Positions 1 through 6,612 of a stretch of DNA of 16,080 bases are shown here, one piece after another; position 1 is the stretch's first letter, and each line of letters begins with the position of its first letter. This DNA is from Brumimicrobium sp051745635 (GTDB lineage Bacteria; Bacteroidota; Bacteroidia; Flavobacteriales_D; Crocinitomicaceae), in contig JBNJEH010000067.1 in NCBI GenBank assembly GCA_051745635.1, forward strand, positions 1 through 16,080. The letters run 5' to 3'. A program made the position numbers and the translations under genes. Under the pieces are notes generated by a model. That model did no database searches. It had not been told where the DNA came from and worked only from the letters and a program-made list of their open reading frames with translations.

Positions 1-2211
1 AACGGGTTTGAATTGAGTGATCATTTTTTGAACATCGGAAGTAATGAGGTTTTTCGCCGAACGAGTCTCGACAATTTTACCCTCTTTGTCCTTTTGGATC
101 CTGGCGTGTGGAGTATAAACACTTTCTAAAGTATCGTGGATAAAACTACCGAATGAACTCGCCTCTATCTCTTCTTCCACTTCGCCTTCTTCTCCGAATC
201 CGAGCAGGTATTTGTAATAAAAATCCAGTGAGCAGTTGAGGTGTGTTTTGATGGCAGAAGCAGACGTACCCTTGCTTAAATAAGTCCGTATGCGTTCTAA
301 TAGCTCAGGCGTTTTTTGAATAATGAGGGGTTCGCTTTGTTCTTCCTCGTTGGTGAGCGTGTAATCTTCGCGATTGAGACTGATATTGGGGTTGATGCGC
401 GCCAGTTCCAGTTCCACTTGTTGAATGTATCGCGATGGCTCATCGACCCCCATATTTCCTTCGGCCGTGGAATAAGTGATCCAAACCCGTTCAGCGGCGT
501 GCAATAGTCGGTAAAAATGATGGGCAAATAATCCTTGCTTTTCGCGCGGAGTGGGTAGCCCGTGATATTTGCGCAGGTCCATGGGCACAAAAGTCTGAAT
601 CGTGTTCGTGGGCGGCATACTTCCGTCATTGAGTCCTACGACAATTACATTTTTAAAATCGAGCAAACGCGTTTCGAGTACACCCATTACCTGCAATCCC
701 TCGAGCGGATTTCCGTAGTACGCGATAGTTGCATTTACCCAGTGCTGATTAAATAATTTTTTAAAGGTACCGAGGTTCAGAGAGGGTTGAAATTCTTCAA
801 AAATATTGTCCAGCTGGCGCAATGCACTGTCGAAATGATAAAGAATCGCTTTTTCAATGGTGTCTTGCTCGCGATCGATCTGGTCAAAAATCAGACGATT
901 GACTGAACGAATAACAGAAAGCGTGTGTGCGGCACTTTCGAAATGCCATTTTCCGAAGAATTGACCGGCGATTTGCTCGAGCAGCGGACTCAGGTTTAAT
1001 TTTTTCAGTGCAATAAATAACCAGTTGTTTTCCAGAATGCGGCGCTCGATCTTTTGAAAAATTTTCCGATCTACTGCACTGCTGATAGCCACGATAAATG
1101 GATGTTTGATAAAACGAATAAAATCTTTATGATAGACCGCGTCAGTCTGAAAGTGGATATGGTGCTCTTGTACGGAAAAGAGCAAATCTACCCATGAGCG
1201 AATGGCCGTGTTTTTTAATGGTAAACCGAGCGTGATATTCGTCTTTTCAACAGAAGCGGGAATGTTTTTTATCACGGGAACGACCATAGATTCGTCCGCC
1301 AGTACCAGCAAGGTATCGGAAAGCTCATTGTTGGGAATCTCCTGATGAAGTAAAGTGGCGCTCACTTGTGCCTGACCCGTTCGTTGGGCACAGTTGATGA
1401 TGTTAACGGATTTTGAAGCCGAACTCAACTGGTTTTCGGTGAAGGGAAGCGATTGTGTATTCAGGCTTTTTAAGAGGTCGCGTAGAAACAATCCGGCCTC
1501 GTGATCCTTGTTTTGCAAGTAGTATTCATCGGCATCGATAAATATTGAAGCGCGCCCCATTTTCTCCAGTTGCTTCATGATAGACTTCTCTGCGGGAGAC
1601 AGTGCATTAAACCCGGCAAAGATGAACTGGCGTTGCTTATCTCCTTCAAACGCTCGGTCAATGTGGTGAGCGAGTGATTTGTACGTTTGTCCCATGTAGC
1701 ATTCACCGTCTCGCTGTAGCCGCTCATTGAACACCTTGTAATATTCGGGAAGCAAATCCCAGAAGCGCATAAACCGTTTTTGTCCTTCTGTGAGGGCTTC
1801 ATCTGTATTGAAACTCCAGTTTTCTATTTCTTTGATGTCAGCTAAATTTTTAAACAGGTCCTTGCTGTCGATGAGGTAGCGGTCCATTTCATCGAAGTCG
1901 CTCAGCAGTGTTTTCCCCCAATTCAAAAATTCATCGAGCGTTTGTGTTTCGGTTGGATCTACGGTTAAATGGACTTCATGCAGTTTAAAAAGCGCTCTTG
2001 TCTGATCAATCACGGGCAAGGGAGAAAGGTGCTGTACCCAGCGATTCATAGTCAGAATTTCCGGAGAGAAGATGGGTTTTTCGTAAGCGTTGTAGAGCGA
2101 CCGCTGTAAATATTTTTTGGCGCGTTGCGAGGGCAGTATAATCGTGAGGTGTTCAAGGGCCAAATCTTCCTGGTGAATATAATCGGCAATACGGTCAATA
2201 AAGTAGCTCAT
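1..2211 (-). CDS. AddB-like PD-(D/E)XK nuclease/helicase-fold protein, 5' part (runs off the window)
   Basis: An uninterrupted minus-strand reading frame of 737 codons runs from an ATG at 2211-2209 to the window edge with no stop. The N-terminus (MSYFIDRIADYI, then a hydrophobic strand LTIILPSQRA near residue 24) resembles AddB/RexB-type subunits, but I see no Walker A GxxxxGK[ST], so ATP binding at this end looks lost. A UvrD-like motif GLNDGSMPP lies at residues 526-534. From about residue 640 the RecB-type nuclease domain begins. Cys660 in NCSLDFYYKYLLG fits the first cysteine of the AddB iron-sulfur staple, and His692 in FGSFIHDTLE fits the conserved nuclease-domain histidine. The catalytic D/ExK residues and the other three cysteines would lie beyond position 1. 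The family acts in double-strand-break processing with an AddA-type helicase-nuclease. Assignment to the family is firm; calling it AddB proper is inference. Confidence 0.
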   Translation of the reverse strand, partial: MSYFIDRIADYIHQEDLALEHLTIILPSQRAKKYLQRSLYNAYEKPIFSPEILTMNRWVQHLSPLPVIDQTRALFKLHEVHLTVDPTETQTLDEFLNWGKTLLSDFDEMDRYLIDSKDLFKNLADIKEIENWSFNTDEALTEGQKRFMRFWDLLPEYYKVFNERLQRDGECYMGQTYKSLAHHIDRAFEGDKQRQFIFAGFNALSPAEKSIMKQLEKMGRASIFIDADEYYLQNKDHEAGLFLRDLLKSLNTQSLPFTENQLSSASKSVNIINCAQRTGQAQVSATLLHQEIPNNELSDTLLVLADESMVVPVIKNIPASVEKTNITLGLPLKNTAIRSWVDLLFSVQEHHIHFQTDAVYHKDFIRFIKHPFIVAISSAVDRKIFQKIERRILENNWLFIALKKLNLSPLLEQIAGQFFGKWHFESAAHTLSVIRSVNRLIFDQIDREQDTIEKAILYHFDSALRQLDNIFEEFQPSLNLGTFKKLFNQHWVNATIAYYGNPLEGLQVMGVLETRLLDFKNVIVVGLNDGSMPPTNTIQTFVPMDLRKYHGLPTPREKQGLFAHHFYRLLHAAERVWITYSTAEGNMGVDEPSRYIQQVELELARINPNISLNREDYTLTNEEEQSEPLIIQKTPELLERIRTYLSKGTSASAIKTHLNCSLDFYYKYLLGFGEEGEVEEEIEASSFGSFIHDTLESVYTPHARIQKDKEGKIVETRSAKNLITSDVQKMITQFKPV

Positions 2212-2371
2212 GGAGAATTTAAATTTGAGTGTAAAATAAGAAAATTTTCTCCTACAACGATGAGGGGACCGTTGATTAAAAAACAAGTGAAGTTGATCAT
2301 TCGGGCAAGCAGAACAAAACGAACAAAACTTTTTGGTGCGTGTTTATCGATTCCTGACCCTGTTTTTTGGT

Positions 2372-2425
2372 TAAAATATTAGCTATTTTATTATAAAACG
2401 CTTATTTTAGCTAAAATATTAGCTA
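2372..2425 (+). promoter_or_regulatory. Candidate hipBA promoter/operator with repeated TAGCTA
   Basis: The 14-mer TAAAATATTAGCTA occurs at 2372-2385 and again at 2412-2425, 40 bp apart, and the second copy ends on the A of the antitoxin start codon. A third TAGCTA sits at 2408-2413 inside a perfect 14-bp palindrome, ATTTTAGCTAAAAT, at 2404-2417. Paired palindromic sites just before a HipB-type gene are what autoregulation by HipB/HipAB would need. No good Bacteroidota -7 box is visible here, so the exact promoter is not assigned. Confidence 0.45.
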
Positions 2426-2721
2426 TGAAGTCGTATGCGCTATATAAACAACCAGCAGATGTGAAGCTAGAATTGGCACAGCGGATCAAGAAAATACGAA
2501 AATCCAGAGGTTATACCCAACAAGAGCTATCAGAACGTACAACTGTTTCTTTGGGTAGTATTAAGCGGTTTGAGCAAACCGGAGAAATCTCACTGCATCA
2601 CTTGTTAACAATCGCTCAAATTTTGGAGGTTTTAGAAGAGTTTGACCAACTTTTTCAGCAAAAAGATGAAGCAATCAGTGAAAAAGTAAAAAAAGCATTT
2701 GAAGATGATGGAACGGCTTGA
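2425..2721 (+). CDS. hipB: HipB-type XRE-family antitoxin / transcriptional repressor
   Basis: This 98-residue protein consists mostly of a Cro/C1-type helix-turn-helix domain at about residues 20-71. The helices read QRIKKIRKSRGYTQQELSER, then TTVSLGSIKRFEQTGEIS, the recognition helix region. A charged tail rich in Lys and Glu follows. The gene overlaps the next gene (HipA-like kinase), which is the usual antitoxin-first order of hipBA. By family knowledge the protein binds operator DNA upstream of its own gene, and it binds and neutralises HipA. The repeated TAGCTA sites upstream are the likely targets. There is no obvious Shine-Dalgarno sequence, as is usual in Bacteroidota. The symbol is by family and position; sequence similarity to E. 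coli HipB beyond the HTH is not claimed. Confidence 0.8.
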   Translation: MKSYALYKQPADVKLELAQRIKKIRKSRGYTQQELSERTTVSLGSIKRFEQTGEISLHHLLTIAQILEVLEEFDQLFQQKDEAISEKVKKAFEDDGTA

Positions 2722-3919
2722 GGTTAATATTCAATTTGATGAACGGCATCATGAGCGTGTTGGAATTCTCACTCAGGTGGAGGGAAAGGTATATTTTAAA
2801 TACAGCAAAACCTTTCTTCAAAAGAAAATGAATTTATCGCCGTTTAAACTAAAGTTTGATGATCGAATTCAAATGTGTCCGGAAAACCCTTTCGATAAAT
2901 TATTTGGGTTATTTAGCGATTCGTTGCCTGATGGATGGGGGAAATTAGTCGTCGATCGCTATTTAATTTCTATCAACAAAACGCCTGATGATTTGACACC
3001 ATTGAGCCGATTATCTATTGTTGGTCAAAGAGGGTTGGGAGCGCTTACTTATCAACCTACTGAGCATATAGAAAACGACGAAAATCTCTCTCGGGGGTTA
3101 TCGGCGTATGCGGAAAAATCATTACAGATAATTGCGGGGAAAAACACGGAAATCACGGATGAGTTCTATAGTTTAACAGGAACTTCGGGAGGGGCTCGAC
3201 CAAAGATTCAGGTTATTCATGACGAGAGTTCAGGAACATTGAGATCCGGAAGCAAATGTAAAAACAAAAATGAATCATTTTGGATTGTTAAATTTCCATC
3301 CACTCACGACTTCACAGATGTTTCGCAAATCGAATATGCCTATTATTTGATGGCAAAAGATGCTGGTATTAAAATTTCTGAATCCAGGTTGTTTGGAGGT
3401 GATAAGAATAAAAAGTTTTTTGGAACAAAAAGGTTTGATAGAAAAGGAAACAGTAGAATTCATGTTCATTCTTTAGCAGGACTACTCCATGACGACTTTA
3501 GAAAGAGTACGATGGATTATGGGCATATTATGGATGCGGTCATACGGTTGGAAAAAAACAAACAATCACTCGAAAAAGTAATGCGACTTGCCATGTTTAA
3601 TGTATTGACTGCAAATCAAGATGACCACTCAAAGAACTTTTCTTTTCTTATGGATAAAGAGGGGAAATGGAACTTTTCTCCGGCTTATGACTTAACGTTT
3701 TCACCCAATTTATATGGGTTTCAGACAATGAGTGTAGCATCAAACAACAAGAATATATCACTTGCAGATTTTCAACAGTTGGGAAATCATTTCAATTTCT
3801 CAACAACTTCAAAAATTTGGAAAGAAGTGCGTGCTGTCATTGCTGAATGGGATTCTTATGCTAAGAAAGCAGGGGTTTCAGAAGCATCCCGAAAAAGAAT
3901 AAAAGATTATTTGTTTTGA
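2705..3919 (+). CDS. hipA: HipA-type serine/threonine kinase toxin
   Basis: I start this gene at ATG 2705 (ATG 2708 is equally possible), giving about 404 residues, the normal length of a full HipA with both N-terminal coupling domain and kinase domain. Visible kinase features, counted from 2705, are: SDSLPDGWG near residue 72 in the N-terminal domain; the glycine-rich loop GTSGGARPK at 159-167; Lys196 in WIVKFPS as the ATP-contacting lysine; the catalytic loop NQDDHSKN at 304-311; and AYD with Asp329 as the metal-binding aspartate. All key residues are present, so the toxin looks intact. Known HipA proteins phosphorylate translation factors such as GltX and induce dormancy; the target here is unknown. 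It overlaps hipB by 17 bp, so the two are probably translationally coupled. The coding sequence is visibly more A+T-rich than metH, consistent with horizontal transfer. Confidence 0.9.
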   Translation: MMERLEVNIQFDERHHERVGILTQVEGKVYFKYSKTFLQKKMNLSPFKLKFDDRIQMCPENPFDKLFGLFSDSLPDGWGKLVVDRYLISINKTPDDLTPLSRLSIVGQRGLGALTYQPTEHIENDENLSRGLSAYAEKSLQIIAGKNTEITDEFYSLTGTSGGARPKIQVIHDESSGTLRSGSKCKNKNESFWIVKFPSTHDFTDVSQIEYAYYLMAKDAGIKISESRLFGGDKNKKFFGTKRFDRKGNSRIHVHSLAGLLHDDFRKSTMDYGHIMDAVIRLEKNKQSLEKVMRLAMFNVLTANQDDHSKNFSFLMDKEGKWNFSPAYDLTFSPNLYGFQTMSVASNNKNISLADFQQLGNHFNFSTTSKIWKEVRAVIAEWDSYAKKAGVSEASRKRIKDYLF

Positions 3920-4140
3920 CCTTCTCATGTTGGTCATTGTTGGTAAAACCAATAAGGTTGCTTGCGATTGGAGCGACCATTTAAATAGAGCTTCTCAAAA
4001 CAAGGAAAGACAGAACCAAATTTAAAGCTATACATTAACAAATATCCTGCAAATACGTTTGATTTTTAAAAAAGTGGAGGGTTCAGACATAATGAAACCA
4101 AACATCGATCAAAACCGTTCGTAAAGAATAAAACTTCTCT
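3920..4140. other. Intergenic stretch between hipA and the metH promoter, no gene seen
   Basis: A+T-rich, non-coding-looking sequence. A short hairpin, TTGGT-AAA-ACCAA, lies shortly after the hipA stop (about 3944-3956) but is not followed by a T-run, so I do not call it a terminator. A 32-codon ORF at 3927-4025 has no recognisable similarity and is probably chance. Confidence 0.6.
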
Positions 4141-4148
4141 TATATTTG
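4118..4148 (+). promoter_or_regulatory. Bacteroidota-type promoter for the riboswitch-metH transcript
   Basis: TATATTTG at 4141-4148 matches the Bacteroidota -7 consensus TAnnTTTG exactly. A weak -33-like TTCG lies at 4118-4121, about 19 bp upstream. Transcription would start near 4155, roughly 18 bases before the riboswitch P1 stem at 4173, which is the expected geometry. Confidence 0.6.
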
Positions 4149-4172
4149 TCCTGCGTTCTTAACAGATTATTG

Positions 4173-4285
4173 TACTTATAAAGAAAGGTGGAGGGACTGG
4201 CCCTGCGAAACCTTGGCAACCTTTCAGGCGCAATGCTGATTTCGGTGCCAAATCCTTTTTCGTCGTTGGCGGAAAAAGATAAGTA
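4173..4285 (+). promoter_or_regulatory. SAM-I (S-box) riboswitch aptamer
   Basis: The S-box core is recognisable by eye: AGAAAGGTGGAGGGACTGGCC (about 4182-4202), then CGAAACCTTGGCAACC (about 4206-4221), GGTGCCAAATCC (about 4244-4255), and AAAAAGATAAG (about 4273-4283). The P1 stem is a perfect 7-bp pairing of TACTTAT (4173-4179) with ATAAGTA (4279-4285). A P4-like hairpin with arms of about CTTTTTC/GGAAAAAG lies at about 4255-4278. By family knowledge it binds S-adenosylmethionine and switches off expression when SAM is plentiful. It lies upstream of metH part 1, a standard target because methionine synthase makes the precursor of SAM. Confidence 0.93.
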
Positions 4286-4289
4286 GCGC

Positions 4290-4320
4290 AACTTTAAACA
4301 AAAGTTTCCTTCATTTTTTC
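4290..4320 (+). terminator. Possible A-U-rich attenuator hairpin after the riboswitch
   Basis: AACTTT (4290-4295) pairs perfectly with AAAGTT (4301-4306) around the loop AAACA, and a T-rich stretch (TCATTTTTTC) follows. It begins 5 bases after the P1 stem. The position fits the expression platform of a SAM-I riboswitch, but the stem is only 6 bp and A-T-rich, so function as a terminator is uncertain. Confidence 0.35.
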
Positions 4321-4333
4321 TTTATAGTGTATT

Positions 4334-4467
4334 TTGCTTAGCCTTCTTCAGACGATGACTGAGGCAGAAGACTTATGACGATGGCTGAGGGCGATGGCTG
4401 AGGGCTGAGGGGTTTGTTGAGCTTGTCGAAACAGAAGCCCGAAACAGAAGCCCGAAGCCTCAGCCCT
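4334..4467 (+). repeat. GC-rich interspersed repeat in the metH leader
   Basis: This stretch contains the direct repeat GATGGCTGAGGGC in near-tandem copies, then GAAACAGAAGCCC twice in tandem. The 10-bp arm AGGGCTGAGG (4401-4410) is perfectly complementary to CCTCAGCCCT (4458-4467). Between them is TTGAGCTTGTCGAAAC, a sequence type I recall as common in bacterial interspersed intergenic repeats (reverse complement TTCGACAAGCTCAA). A related element lies at 15779-15848 in the opposite orientation. Its place in the transcribed leader between riboswitch and metH part 1 means it forms a strong RNA structure. Confidence 0.65.
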
Positions 4468-4538
4468 GCTCCCTTGGCAGTGGGGACGTTTATTGATTAT
4501 TGGCTGGATATTATATACCAGTTTAAATTTTTAAAAAA

Positions 4539-5540
4539 ATGAAGAAAGACATAAGACAACTCATCAAAGAAAGAATTCTCGTCCTGGATGGCGCAATGGG
4601 CACGATGATTCAGCGCCACGATTTAGGAGAAGACGATTTTCGGAAAGGCTGGTTTGAAGATCACGGTCAACCGCTAAAAGGAAACAACGATTTACTTTCA
4701 CTGACGCGGCCGGATATTATCAAAGACATCCATCGCGAATATTTTGAGGCGGGTGCTGACATCGCAGAAACCAATACGTTTTCGGGAACGACCATTGCTC
4801 AAGCTGACTATAACCTGGAAGATGCGGTTTATGATATTAATTATCATTCTGCGAAGATCGCCAAAGAAGTGGCGGACGATTTCTCAGCAAAGGAGCCTGA
4901 AAAGCCGCGCTACGTAGCAGGATCGATCGGACCTACGAACAGGACAGCATCAATTTCGCCAGATGTGAATGACCCTGGTTATAGAGCAACTACATTTGAT
5001 GAACTGGTAGAAGCCTACTCCGGGCAAGTGGAAGCACTCATTAAAGGAGGCGTGGATTTATTGCTGGTCGAAACGGTTTTTGATACGCTCAATGCAAAAG
5101 CAGCCCTCTACGCCATTGATGTCGTGCAGGAAGAACTCGGAACGGATTTACCGATTATGGTTTCTGGAACGATTACTGATGCTTCGGGCAGAACACTAAC
5201 GGGACAAACGACCGAGTCCTTTTTGATTTCCATTTCTCACATGCCCCTTTTTAGTGTAGGGTTGAATTGTGCCCTTGGCGCTAAAGAACTGCGCCCTTAC
5301 CTCAAAATCATGGATGAAAAGGCACCGTTTTTTGTTTCTGCTCACCCCAACGCCGGGTTGCCGAATGAGTTTGGCGAATACGACGAAACTCCTGAAATGA
5401 TGGGAAAACAAATCGAAGAATTTTTGCAGGAAGGGCTGGTAAATATTATCGGCGGATGTTGTGGAACGACGCCGGAGCATATTAAGGTAATTGCTGATTT
5501 GGCGAAGAAATATGAAGTGAGAGAGACGAGTTCTTCATAA
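4539..5540 (+). CDS. metH: Methionine synthase part 1: homocysteine S-methyltransferase (zinc) domain
   Basis: This 333-residue protein matches the N-terminal homocysteine-binding barrel of cobalamin-dependent methionine synthase. It opens with RILVLDGAMGTMIQ (residues 12-25), followed by ETNTFSGT (77-84) and GSIGPTNRT (128-136). The three zinc-binding cysteines are present: Cys244 in GLNCALG and Cys307/Cys308 in GGCCGTTPEH. It activates homocysteine for methyl transfer from methylcobalamin carried by the part 2 protein. Normal MetH is one chain of about 1200 residues; here the domain ends with its own stop, and a separate part 2 follows after one intervening gene. Splitting at this domain boundary is, as I recall, common in Bacteroidota, so I do not regard it as a frameshift. 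It is the first gene after the SAM-I riboswitch, so expression should fall when SAM is high. Confidence 0.95.
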   Translation: MKKDIRQLIKERILVLDGAMGTMIQRHDLGEDDFRKGWFEDHGQPLKGNNDLLSLTRPDIIKDIHREYFEAGADIAETNTFSGTTIAQADYNLEDAVYDINYHSAKIAKEVADDFSAKEPEKPRYVAGSIGPTNRTASISPDVNDPGYRATTFDELVEAYSGQVEALIKGGVDLLLVETVFDTLNAKAALYAIDVVQEELGTDLPIMVSGTITDASGRTLTGQTTESFLISISHMPLFSVGLNCALGAKELRPYLKIMDEKAPFFVSAHPNAGLPNEFGEYDETPEMMGKQIEEFLQEGLVNIIGGCCGTTPEHIKVIADLAKKYEVRETSSS

Positions 5541-5547
5541 TGCTGTA

Positions 5548-6612
5548 ATGTTTAATAATATTATGAGTACAAAAAACATACTTGATAAAGGTTATAAACG
5601 CTGGATTTCTGAAGTTAAATCTAAAATTAGAGCTACGCAAATAAAAGCAGCTATTGAAGTTAATCACGTATTAATTCAATTTTACTGGGAGCTCGGTAAA
5701 ATGCTGCTTGAGAAACAAACGAAGTGGGGAAGCAAGTTTCTTGAAACGGTATCTGGTGATTTAAAGAAAGAATTTCCTGATATGCAGGGTTTTTCCGTTA
5801 CAAACCTCAAGTATTGTAGAATGTATTACGAGTTTTTTTCAATTCGTCCCCAGGTTGATGACGAATTAGTTAAAAAGTCAAAAGAGCTTAGTTTTCAGGT
5901 TCCCTGGGGTCATATTAAAGAAGTTATTTCAAAAACAGACAACCTCGATCAGGCGCATTTCTATTTGCAAAAAATCATAGAAAACAATTGGAGTAGAAAC
6001 GTATTGAGTTTACAAATCAAATCAGGGTTATATAAAAGAGAAGGAAAGAGTGTAAATAATTTTAAGACAACTTTACCTAAACCGCTTTCAGATTTAGCAG
6101 AGCAAACATTAAAGGATCCTTATGTTTTTGACTTCATGACAATGACTGAACCATATCAAGAAAGGGATATTGAGAAACAATTAGTTACGAATATTAAAAA
6201 GTTTCTGCTAGAGCTGGGTAAGGGGTTTGCATTCGTTGGACAACAGTATCAGATTACAGTAGCTGAAAATGATTACTTTATAGATTTGCTTTTTTATCAT
6301 ATAAAATTAAAATGCTATGTTGTTATAGAGCTTAAAAACACCAGGTTTATGCCTGAATACGCAGGAAAACTGAACTTTTATTTATCGGCAATTGATTCAA
6401 CTTTAAAAGAGACAGATGATAAACCAACAATTGGTATGGTGTTATGCCGGGATAAAAATAATGTAGAGGCAGAGTTTTCTTTAAGAGACATGAATAAACA
6501 GATGGGTGTTTCAGAATTTCAATTAACTGATCAACTACCAGAAAACTTAAAATCTTCATTGCCGACCATAGAAGAATTAGAAAAAAATTTAATTGAAAAT
6601 GACCCAAAATAA
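5548..6612 (+). CDS. DUF1016/YhcG-family PD-(D/E)XK nuclease inserted between the metH parts
   Basis: This 354-residue protein (or 349 if it starts at the in-frame ATG 5563) has the two-part layout of the YhcG/DUF1016 family. An N-terminal helical domain spans about residues 12-165 (YKRWISEVKSKIRATQIKAA, YWELGKMLLEKQ, FSVTNLKYCRMYYEFF, VPWGHIKEVISK). A C-terminal PD-(D/E)XK nuclease domain follows at about 190-350. The catalytic set is visible: Asp246 in YFIDLLFYH and Glu261/Lys263 in VVIELKN, followed by GKLNFYLSAID. The family is often found in type I restriction-modification loci and defence islands; its exact role is poorly known. The gene starts 7 bp after the metH part 1 stop and overlaps metH part 2 by 14 bp, so it should be on the riboswitch-controlled transcript. 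It is clearly more A+T-rich than the flanking metH parts, which suggests transfer into the operon. Confidence 0.92.
   Translation: MFNNIMSTKNILDKGYKRWISEVKSKIRATQIKAAIEVNHVLIQFYWELGKMLLEKQTKWGSKFLETVSGDLKKEFPDMQGFSVTNLKYCRMYYEFFSIRPQVDDELVKKSKELSFQVPWGHIKEVISKTDNLDQAHFYLQKIIENNWSRNVLSLQIKSGLYKREGKSVNNFKTTLPKPLSDLAEQTLKDPYVFDFMTMTEPYQERDIEKQLVTNIKKFLLELGKGFAFVGQQYQITVAENDYFIDLLFYHIKLKCYVVIELKNTRFMPEYAGKLNFYLSAIDSTLKETDDKPTIGMVLCRDKNNVEAEFSLRDMNKQMGVSEFQLTDQLPENLKSSLPTIEELEKNLIENDPK

Noticed and set aside
2125..2382. 85-codon plus-strand ORF spanning the nuclease start and hipB upstream region
   Set aside because: It overlaps the 5' end of the AddB-like gene antisense and has no family resemblance.
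2699..2704. TTG as the hipA start
   Set aside because: ATG codons follow at 2705 and 2708 and leave the conserved N-terminus complete.
3927..4025. 32-codon ORF after hipA
   Set aside because: It is short, has no homology I recognise, and is likely chance.
4109..4291. 60-codon minus-strand ORF over the riboswitch
   Set aside because: The DNA is fully explained by the SAM-I aptamer and its promoter on the plus strand.
6593..6598. TTG as the metH part 2 start
   Set aside because: An ATG lies two codons later, and nothing conserved lies before it.
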